Part shown: piece by piece, positions 1 through 10,162 of the stretch
Layout of the letters: each line of letters begins with the position of its first letter
Position numbering within the stretch: position 1 is the first letter of the stretch
The notes under the pieces: model-generated
Databases searched by the model: none
What the model saw: only the letters and a program-made list of their open reading frames with translations
What the model was told of the DNA's origin: nothing
Translations under genes and position numbers: made by a program
Source: Lagopus muta
Taxonomy: Eukaryota; Chordata; Aves; Galliformes; Phasianidae
Direction of reading: 5' to 3'
Length of the DNA: 64,000 nt
Assembly (NCBI RefSeq): GCF_023343835.1
Contig: NC_064472.1
Location: 13,135,469 to 13,199,468, forward strand

Positions 1-53
1 AAAAAGTCACATCATGGGAACCTATTTTTGTAATCAGTTCTACTATTTTCTAG

Positions 54-155
54 CTGCTTTTGTTCCTGGGGTGAGATACAATTTCTGCATCTATGCGTCT
101 GCTGCTAATAGAGTCTCCTTACTGGAGAAGAAGACTGGTTATCTCAAGGAGCTTC
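54..155 (+). CDS. OSMR: OSMR exon (end of a fibronectin III domain)
   Basis: Acceptor ttctag before 54, donor gtaagt after 155. The reading frame enters with two bases and leaves with one. It encodes VPGVRYNFCIYASAANRVS and onward, the F and G strands of a fibronectin III fold. It joins in frame to 586 through a CCT proline codon. Confidence 0.9.
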
Positions 156-3100
156 GTAAGTTGGGAATGCATTTCAAGTTTATGTATTTGCTGAATTCAT
201 CTACCACCAACTGAGGAATTCCTCGGCCCTGCTTCTGCAGCTAGATTAAAATGCACTTGCTGTGTTGTTTCAGTATAATCTGTGAAATAGATGATTTACA
301 AGTTGTAAAACAATGTATATTCCCTTTACAGAGGATATGAGACCAGTGCTGTGACCAGGTCAAGCCCATGCTGATCAGACTATGATTAGCAGTGCATGTG
401 TGCTTTGTGTGCTATGTAGACTCACACTATGAAGGTATCAGATTTTTTTGAGTGCTTTGGCTTTGTTCAATCTTTAGATTAAATTGAGATACAAATATAC
501 ATGGGAATTCAGAACTTTTCCAAGTGAGAAGATTAATGTGATTGAAGGATAATGCCAAGTCCAATAGAAATTTTCTTTTTTCCAGCTCCTCGATTTGACC
601 CTGATGTGAAAAAAGTTGAACTGAGTTATCATGAAGTAACACTGTACTGGGATCCTTATCCCACGGATGAGATACTGCCTGGTTTCTTAAGAGGTTACCA
701 TGTTTATGTGTCACCTGTGCAAGAGGATTGCAATTTGAAAGGATCCAAAAAACATGTTCTTGCAGGTATCAGAGCCCCGGGGTTTTGGAAGTTCTGTCAT
801 TAATATAGGTGAGAGGGAGGCCTTGTGGCCTACACTGCAACCTCTTGAAAAGGTCGTATTGGGCCAGCAAATCTGGCATCTGCTTCTTTTGATTCCTTCC
901 TAATATTTGAGGTGTTATTGGGCAGAATTAGGGTCCTGGCATTATAAGGATTTATAGCTCCTTGTCCTTTTTCTGTAGGTCCCTTCAGCATTAGTGTGAA
1001 CTACAGAAAGGATTCTTTCAGTACTGTAGGAGGAGTCATTCCTGCTTCTTGCAATCTGAGTTCCAGATGAATTTCCAAAACATCTGTTTGTGATCTACTT
1101 GGATGAGAGTCATAGGAAGCATGGTAGTTTTACTAGGTATTTTAGAAACAGATGGAATAGCACTTATTTCCTTCAGAATTGGAACACTGTGGAAATTCCC
1201 CATTTGAATTCCTTTATAATGAAAGTATTTGTTGCTTTGCTCTCCAGTGGAGTTCTTAAGGCAGTTCTTAAGCTGTGGGGTGGCACAAAGCCATGTTTAA
1301 CTTTTCATTTCTGGTTTTAATGATTCGTGTCCGAAACTGCTCCGATGATTCGTACATTAAAATTTTCATGTGTTTCCAAGTTGTTCAAGGTTATTTTTTT
1401 TCCTTATCTCTTCTTCCAGGTGAGTCATGTTTTCTCTCAGATCTCTCTCCCTATTAGGTTTTCACCAGGATGAAAAACATAGGCTGAACTGAAGGAAAAT
1501 TATTAGATGTTTCAGTCATCTTAAATTAATCAACGCTTAAATTAAGCACTGAAGAGCCACAGTTCTGCAAGTAATCCCAGTCAAACTTAGAGTGGTTAAA
1601 AAATGCTACTTTCCAGTTGCATGAGCTAGCACATAGGAGGTGTGACTGGGAACATGAGAAACAAGCTAACCCTTCTCTCCCTGGGGTCTGGGAGTTGCAC
1701 AATAGACAGAGTATAATTCTGGGATAGAGATGTCTTGCTTCCAATTAACTTGAAAGAATTTGATCTAAGCTTAAAAGCAAGAGAACTCTGAAGAAAATGG
1801 TAAAACACCAAATCAAACTCTAGTCAGAGGAAATGGAAGTATAGTGATTTCTTGTATTTCTTGACAGCAAGTCATCAGAAGGCCTACTGCAAGACAGACT
1901 ATGCTGTCAGAGTCCAGCTAGAAGGGATGTGAGCACAGCACAGTGGCAGTGAGTCAGGATGCATCATTTTTCTCAGAAAAAAGTGTGCAGATTACAAAGA
2001 AGGGAAACTGCAAATGTTCTGTTATTTCAGTGGTTTAGCTACATTGATTTGTAACGTTTCATTCTAGGTGGTTCAGTGGTATGTAAGTTCACAATTGAAA
2101 ACCCAGAGGAAAAAACATACACAGTGAAACACCTGACGTCAAACACGAAATACAAGCTAGCCATTAAAGCATATACGGGTGGAGGAGAAACTCCCATTAT
2201 TAACTTCAGATACATAGATACACCACATGACTGTGAGTACTGGGAATGAGAAATGTTTCTGCCCACAGAAGGATGGGAGGGTGCTAGAATAATCTTCCTT
2301 TCTCAAGGGAAAACATTCAATTCTGAAAACGAAATATGTATACCAATATGATATTTTGATGCTTTTAAGTGGCTGTGTTTTTATTTTAGAATGAAAAGAA
2401 TTCCACAGGCATAGCATATCCTTCTGGGAAGTATAATAATTCATGCAGATTTGCAGGCCTAGGGAGTCCAGTTTGGTAGATCACTGAAGAATTTTATTTG
2501 GATTTAATTCATATTATAATACAGGAGAAACTAAATACCAGTATGCAAAAAGAGAACTTCTGTATGGACTTTTGAATTTCTAATTATGATTCCTTTACTT
2601 ACTAGTCCTTAAACCCATTGTCAAGCTAACTCTTTCGTAAGTCAGTAACAGAGGGTTCTTTGAACACTGCAGTTCACTAATGGGGTAGATTTGATCTCCA
2701 AAGCAGAACATGAAATCACCTGCCTCTAGTTCTGTTCCTTGAAAATACAATTCAGCAATCTCAGTTGAGAGATTTGTGATCCAAGTTGGGAATGTCTCAT
2801 TTTGAAACATTTGCCTGAGGTAAGGGTGAAGGGGGAGGAAAGGGTGAAGTGTTGGTTATGCAAGGACACTTCGTGCTTTATACTAACTAAATAAAGGGCC
2901 CAAATGCTCATGGTACCCAATGAGAGGCAGTTCTGCATCCTGCACCTTTGTTCTATCTTCCATGCTCCTTCTTTAGGCACAGACATTTGTACTGACATAA
3001 TTATCCTAGGAAAGCTAAGAAGGAGAATGTAATGTGACTATTTATTTCCTGCTGTGGTTTGTGGTAGAGACACAAAAGCTGGCTGGCACAGGGCAAGAGG

Positions 3101-5883
3101 GCAGCAGCTAGGGGAAGTTTTCAGAGGACACTTGTTCTTTGTCAGGGCCTACGTGTAGTAGTCTGAATTATTTGTGAGAAATAGTCTAAGGCTATGTATA
3201 TAGTATAAGGCTATACCCAGAAGTGAAAATACCGAGATCCTTAATCTGCATAAAACCTAGGAGAGCAAGAACACTGGCAGTGTCTGTCCTGATACGGTCT
3301 AACCATACTGAAGTCGGCTTTGTCTCACTGAAAAAATATGTTGCCTCTGGGGATCTGTAAGGAAATCTGAAACCAGTAGTTGCTAAGTAAGATTCCTACA
3401 CTTTTAGCTTTTGGAAATGTGTGCTTACAGTTAAGAAGTTAATGTGAGGGCAAAACAAAGGAACCTAGCAATATTTCAGTTTTGGTAATCGATATCCAAA
3501 AACATACAGCTATGTCCCAGAACTTAGAGCCAAAATATCTTACAATCACAGGCAATTTCACTGCTGAGTTACTGGCTCATATCGTACATGGACTTGGTTG
3601 TGTTTCTGTTGCAGATTCTGAGGCTATATTAAACAAATGAGAAGTTGTAAACAAAATAATTTTGAAGTATTTTTCTTTTACAGCAGACATGCTGTACCTT
3701 CTAGTCCTGCTTGTGGTAGTTCCGTCACTAATAATGGCTGTGTGCCTCTGGAAGATGAAGTGGTAAGCTATAATGCATTTTATTTTTGCAGCCAGAGAAT
3801 GCAAGTAGTGTAATTCACAAACCACAGCTGCTTTTTGTTGCTTCCAGCCTGTTACAAAGCCTTGTTCATTTTTTCTTTGACTGTCCATCTGTGTGGATGC
3901 TGTAAGTATTTGGCTTGCAGCATTTCTGAGACACTCATCATTTCCAGCTGTTTCTCTACACATCTAGTGTTGCTTTGGCTGGCAGAATATGCTTTGATGA
4001 GAGAACAAAGAAACATCACTTGTTTTGCTTTCTTGTTTCCAGGGTGAAGGATTGCTGTTGTCCTGTGATACCTAGTCCTAACAAGAGCAAAGTGCTATCA
4101 TTCAAAGAGTTTAAAGTAAGATCACTTGAAATCTAGTATTTTTTATTTTTCCCTTCTTGATTAGTAAATATTTTCTAGTGTTAGCTACATTTAACATGAG
4201 TGACACTCACATGCAGAAATGAATGCAAATTAATATCCCCCTTTCATGGAAAACTTAGTGATAGCTAGATACAACTAAAAGTGAAAGTAAAATTATACAC
4301 CAAGTGGAATTTTTTGGAGTGCTTCTTCCAGCATTACTTTTCAAAAAGCAGTGCCATCTGAACATAACAGAACATACTGTGGGATGGTGCACTTTGAAGC
4401 AGCCTACTGCTGTATCCACCCATCCCTTGGCTGCATGCATCCCTTATGCTGTCATGCGTAGGAAAGAGTGTGATCTACTTAATGATTCCTGGGAGGATGC
4501 ATGGGACTCTGCCAGGTCTGGTGGTGAGGAAAGAATCGGTTAAAGGCCCTAAGCTTCCCCTGTGTGTCCTATAAACCAGGAGCTGCTGCCTTAGTGCCAT
4601 GTGCAAAGGAGCCGCATCAAGAGCTGATTGCCCCCCTCTGCTCTGCTTTGTTGATGCCAGTCCTGGGGATCCCAGCACAAGAAAGACACGGAACTGATGG
4701 AGGAGGTCCAGAGAAAGGCCACGGAAATGATCATAGGGCTGGAGCACCTCCCCTCTGAAGATAGACTGAGGGAGCTGGGATTGCTCAGGCTGGAGGAGGC
4801 TCATGGGAGACCTCATCGTGGACTTCAGTGCTTTAAGAGAGCTTATAAGAAAGGTGGAGGCTCACTTTCTATGCAGTATGATAGTGATAGAGCAAGGAGG
4901 ACTGGTTTTAAACTAAATGAAGGGAGACTGATGAAAAGTTTGGAGGAGATTCATTATTCAGAGGGTAGTAAAGGACTGGCATGTGTTGCTCAGAAAAGCT
5001 GTGGATGGAGGCACTCAAGGCCAAGTTGGATGGGGCCCTGGGAAGACTGTTCTAGTGGGTGCTAACCCCTGCCCCTAGCTGGGCTTTAAGGTTCCCTCCA
5101 ACCCAAGCCATTCTGTGAACATATAAAGGATTGAGTGGATATGGCCCTTACTGCCATATCCACTGTCCCTTAAAATACCTCCAGCAATGGGGACTCCACC
5201 ACTTCCCTGGATGGCCTGTTCCAATGCTGTGTCCTTTTGTATGAGAGATACTCTGTGAATTTCACATAAAATCCAGCTTTCATCAAACATTTTGTATTTT
5301 TCATTAATTTCTGTTCATTTAATCCAAACTCAAAAAATTGATAATTTTACAAGCATTTAATCACTCTTTTCTTTACTCTTGAATTCTTCCACTGAGCACT
5401 TTTTTGTGTTTGATGCTTCTCCTGTAGATTGGTACTGAGAAAGTACTAAAGCTAACTGACTGCATTCCTGACATCCTAGCACTGGATAATAAGGCTGAGG
5501 CCAGAAAATTACCTCCACGGAGCCTGATGTCTTCAACGCCAACAGAAGATAAGATTGATGATCAGAATCTTTCCTCAGTTTATCATAACAAAAATGAAGA
5601 GAGAAACTTTCCATCCACACCTACACCTCAGACTTATACTTGGTTTGAAAATTTTGCTTATTCTTCTCAACTTGCAGTTGAAACCAATCCCTATGAAACA
5701 CCAGAGACACTAGAAACCAGCAAGGGAGAAGTGTCAGCAGTGCTGTACCAGCCACAGTACTACCTCAATATTCTGAATGATGCTTCCACCTCATCACCTG
5801 GAGAAGCAGCTGTCAGGAAGAGCAATCTGAGATACATATCACAAACAGATGTGCACTGCATTGGAAGGAGGCTCTTTGACTGA
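54..5883 (+). CDS. OSMR: Oncostatin M receptor (OSMR beta), 3' part of the gene, six coding exons
   Basis: A type I cytokine receptor signalling chain of the gp130 family, which pairs with gp130 to bind oncostatin M at the plasma membrane and activate JAK1 and STAT3. Exons seen: 54-155, 586-765, 2068-2232, 3684-3762, 4043-4115 and 5428-5883, all with AG/GT borders and matching phases. In order they give the end of one fibronectin III domain, a complete membrane-proximal fibronectin III domain, a hydrophobic helix (LYLLVLLVVVPSLIMAVCLW), box 1 (PVIPSPNKS) and a tail of about 175 residues. OSMR rather than LIFR is supported by the box 1 exon (WVKDCCCPVIPSPNKSK), by DCIPD and WFEN motifs shared with mammalian OSMR, by the terminal YISQ region, and by the tail-to-tail neighbour RICTOR, as in human. 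The tail is shorter than the roughly 218 residues I recall for human. Upstream exons lie outside the window. Confidence 0.93.
156..585 (+). other. OSMR: OSMR intron
   Basis: 430 bp intron from gtaagt to ttccag. No repeat or gene seen inside. Confidence 0.85.
586..765 (+). CDS. OSMR: OSMR exon (first half of the membrane-proximal fibronectin III domain)
   Basis: Acceptor tttttccag, donor gtatca. It starts PRFDPDVKKVELSYHEVTLY and has the A-C strand pattern of fibronectin III with a tryptophan in LYWDPY. Phase 1 at both ends. Confidence 0.93.
766..2067 (+). other. OSMR: OSMR intron
   Basis: 1.3 kb intron. Unique-looking sequence; I recognise no repeat and no exon-like ORF in it. Confidence 0.85.
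2068..2232 (+). CDS. OSMR: OSMR exon (second half of the membrane-proximal fibronectin III domain)
   Basis: Acceptor attctag, donor gtgagt. It encodes GSVVCKFTIENPEEKTYTV and onward to YKLAIKAYTGGGE, the typical E-G strand pattern (TxYxLxIxAYTxxGE). Phase 1 at both ends. Confidence 0.94.
2233..3683 (+). other. OSMR: OSMR intron
   Basis: 1.45 kb intron ending in a tandem ttttacagcag acceptor. No mobile element recognised. Confidence 0.85.
3684..3762 (+). CDS. OSMR: OSMR exon (transmembrane helix)
   Basis: 79 nt exon, donor gtaagc. It encodes a single hydrophobic segment followed by basic residues (WKMKW), a type I stop-transfer arrangement. The acceptor is a NAGNAG (cagcag at 3681-3686). Both AGs keep the frame, giving Ser-Asp-Met or Tyr-Met at the junction. 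Confidence 0.93.
4043..4115 (+). CDS. OSMR: OSMR exon (box 1, JAK-binding)
   Basis: Acceptor gtttccag, donor gtaaga; the upstream intron is 280 bp. It encodes VKDCCCPVIPSPNKSKVLSF. The P-x-x-P-x-P pattern close to the membrane is the box 1 motif that binds Janus kinases in this family. Ends in phase 0. Confidence 0.95.
4650..5118 (+). mobile_element. CR1 LINE fragment (3' end)
   Basis: The sequence follows the CR1 3' coding/UTR path: a block resembling 'KKDTELMEEVQRKATEMI.GLEHL', then 'RLRELGLLRLEEA', ending with the typical caacccaagccattctgtga tail. It is 5' truncated, as most CR1 copies are, and the frame is damaged. It lies in an OSMR intron in the sense orientation. Confidence 0.85.
5150..5262 (-). 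mobile_element. CR1 LINE 3' UTR fragment, inverted relative to its neighbour
   Basis: The 'ctccagcaatggggactccaccacttccctggatgg...ctgttccaatgc' block is the reverse complement of the CR1 3' region. It lies about 30 bp from the + strand CR1 end, so the two are tail to tail. Confidence 0.7.
5428..5883 (+). CDS. OSMR: OSMR last coding exon (cytoplasmic tail)
   Basis: 151 codons in phase 0, stop TGA at 5881-5883. It begins IGTEKVLKLTDCIPDILALD, like the mammalian tail after box 1. Three tyrosines sit in YxxQ STAT3-recruitment motifs: YSSQ (5659-5670), YQPQ (5746-5757) and YISQ (5833-5844). The last corresponds in context (N/S-L-x-Y-x-SQ) to a mammalian OSMR YVSQ site. Further tyrosines lie at VYHN, TYTW and PYET; I cannot assign their partners. 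Confidence 0.95.
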   Translation: MGTEKVLKLTDCIPDILALDNKAEARKLPPRSLMSSTPTEDKIDDQNLSSVYHNKNEERNFPSTPTPQTYTWFENFAYSSQLAVETNPYETPETLETSKGEVSAVLYQPQYYLNILNDASTSSPGEAAVRKSNLRYISQTDVHCIGRRLFD

Positions 5884-7356
5884 GTGTGTCGATTGGTTGT
5901 GTTTTAAAATGCAAACACGAATTTCTGAAGGCACAGTAACTTCTCTTTCTGATACAGGCTTTCACAAGCCCAGATGTCCCCCTCCTGTTATCCCTGCAAA
6001 GCTGTACGTTGGTGACTAGTTCAAGGCTTTTGCAGTGAAATGCTGCATGCTATCTTTTGATCAGAAGTTACTGGCTTTAGAATTTGCAGGCCAATGTTTT
6101 GCAGCCTGTAACATGCAGTGGGAACCATCTTCCCATCAGGGCAGCTGTTTGTGGAGGAGTTAGCAACACTCTCGTAGTGCCTTTTTTGGCATTACTCCTT
6201 GCAAACTCCAGACAACTATGTAAGCAGACACGAGTCAGATGCAGTTAGCTATATTAATCCCCTTTGCAAAGAAGATGTTCAGGCTCTCTATCAGCTAGAT
6301 CTTCAGATACTGTTGTTTGCATGTTAAAAAAAATAATCTTCCTCCAGCTAGCAATGAAGGAAGGGCCTGCTGGCTGTCATTTTGAAACTCACAAAGACAT
6401 TGATTTTGTACTGGCACATTTTAGCTTGCAGCATTTGTAGACACATGAATTGAGCACTATGACTTTGTGATAACTGAGAATTTGAACAGCATACTGAGGT
6501 GAACTTGGTCATCTTTGATTTTCAAAAATGTTTGTAAGGAAGCACAAAGATTGTATCCTTCATTTTAAAAAAAGGCTTATTTAAAGAAAACTTGGAAGGC
6601 TGACTAAAATCAAGAGTAGGTATCTAAGGAATTCTCATATAGGACTCACTGAAAAAGTCAAGATTGTCCCACAAACCACGTATTAATCACGTATTAATAT
6701 TTGATGTGGTGCAGGTTCATTATGGCAGAGGGGGGGGCTCTGATGAGGTGTTATTTCATACTTCTGAGCTGCTGTTGCTGGGGCTTGGCTGCAGCAGCTG
6801 AGCACAAAGTGGCAGGGATACTACGGGTGGAGGTCATGCAGCTGGTGCTGCCCTCCTGATGGTGGGTGAGGTACTTGGGCCGCTCCGGAGCTCCCATCTC
6901 AGCTCCAGCAAAGGCGTTTCACATGGTCTTTCCAGTGAAAGCATTCTGTCATTTGGAAGCAAGAGAACAGCTTACGAGCAGGTACAGGCCTGCCTGGCAG
7001 CCTGAGAGGTTAGTTCTTCTGCCTGTCTGCAGGCCGATAGTTTCACAAAACGCAGGAACAGACTGTTCCAAGGAGAACAAGGCTTTTGTGTAGGTGGAAG
7101 GGTATAGCGAGGGCACTAGAAAAGTACTTCTCACACGGGGATAGAGAGGCATGTAAATGCCTCTTTTTTTTTCCCCTTCCCTCTAAGACATCTGTCTTGT
7201 ATTAATAATGGCTGAATGAGTTCAAAACGGAAAGATTTATTTCTTGTTCATAATTCAGCTTTCACATCTGCTGTTGAAATGATAACACTTGAATTGTACA
7301 AACATCACATAGTGGAAAGTGACTAATTCTCAGTATCAGTACTATAAAGTTTTAAA

Positions 7357-7362
7357 ATAAAA
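7357..7362 (+). promoter_or_regulatory. OSMR: Poly(A) signal, OSMR (proximal candidate)
   Basis: First canonical AATAAA after the OSMR stop. Confidence 0.5.
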
Positions 7363-7502
7363 ATGGTGTATAAAATACTAAGGAGTCCCCTTCTATTTTT
7401 ACAGGACATCTTACAAAGTACTAATGTAAAATATACTTTGACAAAAAATGTTTATTTGGAAAGCTTCAGCTTGTTCTAGTTAATTAGTAACGTACAAATA
7501 TA

Positions 7503-7508
7503 AATAAA
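7503..7508 (+). promoter_or_regulatory. OSMR: Poly(A) signal, OSMR (distal candidate)
   Basis: Second AATAAA, about 70 bp before the opposing RICTOR signal. Confidence 0.5.
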
Positions 7509-7577
7509 ATTCTAATCCATTTCTAGCATTGAGAGGTACATATGAGACCAGAACAACTATGAGAAGTTTAAGTACAT

Positions 7578-7583
7578 TTTATT
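7578..7583 (-). promoter_or_regulatory. RICTOR: Poly(A) signal, RICTOR (distal)
   Basis: TTTATT on the + strand, i.e. AATAAA in the RICTOR transcript. Cleavage would fall near 7555-7565. Confidence 0.55.
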
Positions 7584-7659
7584 AACAATGCATCCCTTTG
7601 ATAAGATTATGCTTCAGGAGGCTTTTAATGCCCATAGACATGAACTGTACACACTATAC

Positions 7660-7663
7660 AAAA

Positions 7664-7695
<32 letters not shown>

Positions 7696-7764
7696 AAGAA
7701 AAAAAAAAAAAGAAAAAGAAAAAAAGAAAAAAAAAGGGAAAAAAAGAAAAAGAAAAAGAAAAAA
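7660..7764 (+). repeat. A/G-rich simple tract (U/C tract in the RICTOR transcript)
   Basis: 105 bp of A runs interrupted by single G residues. Read from the - strand it is a pyrimidine tract starting about 75 nt upstream of the RICTOR poly(A) signal. Long lysine or phenylalanine reading frames across it are artefacts. Confidence 0.95.
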
Positions 7765-9576
7765 CCACAAAAATCAAGGTGGGCAACACCATTTTGGGAC
7801 AAGCCTCTGTTTAAATTATACACAGCTCAATGCAATATTCTTACGGAAAATATATAAATACTTTTTCTTTCTATGTTACAGGTATACAATATAAATCAGA
7901 TTTCAATGTCTGTTCAGTGACCTACAAACACTAGAACCTCCAAATACGTAGCAGCGTATTACTAAATAAAGACAACATGGGGCAGGGAGAGTAAGTCTAG
8001 AGATTTTCCTTGATCCCTTCCCTCCTCAGAATGATTAATTTACATCATCTCCTCTAATGCAGTTTTAGGGATGCTGACAGCCCAGTACTGGAACAATGTT
8101 TTAATTAAGCCTATAAAATGTCTACCTTGACTCCCTAAGATATTGCATCTTGTGACGAAACAACCTACTCTGTGGCAAAATGGCATGTTACACTTTTATG
8201 GCATAAATTACATTTCTCAAATTAAATACTGTGTTTTACAAAGCAATTTAAGCAAAATGTGCAATTTCTGCATGCTGTGGCATTACTATCTGTCTATGTC
8301 ACAAAAATAGCCCTAAGAAAATCCACATTCTTTACTGAACATACAAAAGCCAATGAAAATAACTGTCCAGCAAACCAGAACCAAATTAAGCCAAACGAGA
8401 CGAAACACAACAGGGAGACTGGAGCTTTGACCAAGATAGAAACAGTGTTTCTACCATGTTCCCAAAGGACTGGTCCTGTCCTCACCTCGTATACCTTTAA
8501 TAAGAACATGATAACGAAGTGTAACAGAAAGAATGTTCAGGACTGGCTTCCAGCTGCCTCCACACAGAACCCCCAGTAACAGCACTTCTGCACAGCAGGA
8601 GGCGAGCAGATCCAAAGCGTGGCAAGAATTTCACCGTGATTCCTCAGCTTGAGCTCATGCTCACAAGTTAACGTAACCTTCCTGAAGGCCAAATTGCCAG
8701 CCATCAAGACAAGCGCACAGATTAGGAAGCAGCAACTACTCTTTGATTTCTCACTGGGATTCAATTGCCTGTTGTTTTTGAAATGCTTCTCACATAGCTA
8801 TCTTCACTGCGAAGCAGTGAGAGCGCCATACGTTTCTTTGGCTTCTCAGTGCAGATTACAACCCTCATTCAAGACACAACATGCATTTCAAAATGACAAG
8901 AAAATGACCAGTACTGTTGCTACTACCTTTTAAGATGTTTCTAAGGGCAGTTCACCTCAGTGTGCCAACCTCTGCACCCTGAACTACAGGCTATTGTTTC
9001 TTGTAGGGAAAAACTTGGGGCCTATATGTCAGGTCAAATAAGAGCTGCCAGATAAGGAAAAGCATCTGTCACCAGCACAACACGCCAAGGGTCCAGCATA
9101 CAAGCTTAGAGTACCTCAAAGCCTGACTATCTACAGCTCCAAGTGACAACCACACAGCTGGAAGCATTCAGCATCCCTGAATTTCAGGCATCGAAAGCTT
9201 CCTCCTCCTCCCTGTGCAGCGCAGAGCAGCAGGAAATAACTCAGAGCCCTGGAATTACATCTCTGCCCTTTGAAAAGGGCTCTCCCTTTTCACTGGCTAC
9301 CAAAGATGACCAAGAAAGTGAGTCAGATAATTTAGAAGGCTACATTGCCCTGGTTTCATAGTCAGGCTCTCCCTCCCACGAAGGCTTCCACCTCAGACCT
9401 GTTCTGAGTATTTCCCATGTGAGCACACTTCAGCAGTCACGAGTTTCCTCTGCCACAGCAAACTGAACCTGTGTCAATGAGCGCTGTCTGCTTTACCATT
9501 TGTTCGACTGTATTCCAACCATGAGTGGGTCTGTCAGCTTCCCTTCCTACCCCTTCTAGGAAAAATAGAAGGATTC

Positions 9577-9582
9577 TTTATT
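9577..9582 (-). promoter_or_regulatory. RICTOR: Poly(A) signal, RICTOR (alternative candidate)
   Basis: AATAAA on the - strand, about 2.7 kb after the stop codon. A shorter 3' UTR isoform is possible; use is unproven. Confidence 0.3.
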
Positions 9583-9600
9583 AGGTTTAATAGACACACC

Positions 9601-9622
9601 TTTTTTTTTTTTTTTTTTTTTT
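9601..9622. repeat. T22 homopolymer
   Basis: 22 consecutive T on the + strand, A22 in the RICTOR 3' UTR. Confidence 0.95.
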
Positions 9623-9700
9623 AATTTACCACAGCTTTCTTTTGAAGTTTTATCATGATGCAAATAAAGCCCCAAAATAAGAACTTTAAAAGGGATATTT

Positions 9701-9726
9701 AAAACAAACAAACAAACAAAAAAAAG
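9701..9726. repeat. AAAC/poly-A simple repeat
   Basis: Four to five AAAC units followed by an A run, inside the RICTOR 3' UTR. Confidence 0.85.
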
Positions 9727-10128
9727 CAACTGATAGAATTAGAAATTCACAGTTTATAACTAGGTATCAGTATCCCTTCATTTGCCAATTAAAACGAAAC
9801 ACTAGTATGAGCTTAATGTAAATTAATTCTAGAAATGTATGTTATGTACAGACTTTACAACCTTTATGCTTACTTGTTGAAATCTACTGACACACACACT
9901 TTTAGAAAAAATCATTTTAACTAAATTTGCAGCAATAATACAGACATCAAGTTTCTGTAGTCTTGGATCCCCATTACAAGCAAGTACATTAGGAAATTTA
10001 AGATTCTAAATCTTTCAAAAGTATACTGACATTGCTTTGCTTACCTTTTTCTATAATCAGAGGCCTTTCTATTGCGCTTTCTACTTTAAGTGCTATGTAT
10101 TAAGCTGGTAACAAATGAACACGTGTGT

Positions 10129-10162
10129 TTTATTTAAATACAGGTGATAAAACTTGTTTATT
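10129..10162 (-). promoter_or_regulatory. RICTOR: Pair of poly(A) signals, RICTOR (alternative candidates)
   Basis: Two AATAAA copies on the - strand at 10129-10134 and 10157-10162, about 2.1 kb after the stop codon. Confidence 0.3.

Larger units (their letters stand above)
4116..5427 (+). other. OSMR: OSMR last intron, carrying CR1 fragments
   Basis: 1.3 kb intron. Its central part is two CR1 LINE 3' fragments in opposite orientations (see 4650-5118 and 5150-5262). The acceptor is cctgtag. Confidence 0.85.
5884..7525 (+). other. OSMR: OSMR 3' UTR
   Basis: The region runs from the stop to just past the last + strand AATAAA. It has no CR1 copy. There is no AATAAA before 7357, so the UTR is either about 1.5 kb (signal 7357-7362) or about 1.64 kb (signal 7503-7508). 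The exact end is inferred. Confidence 0.6.

Noticed and set aside
4475..5065. ORFs of 113-122 codons on both strands as possible genes
   Set aside because: They lie in CR1 3' sequence in an OSMR intron.
54..5883. LIFR as the identity of the + strand receptor
   Set aside because: LIFR is the nearest paralogue, but the tail motifs (DCIPD, WFEN, terminal YISQ) and the tail-to-tail RICTOR neighbour fit OSMR better. Residual doubt is small.
7588..7894. Lysine-rich ORFs across the A/G tract
   Set aside because: Low-complexity translation of a simple repeat within the RICTOR 3' UTR, with no start context or family features.
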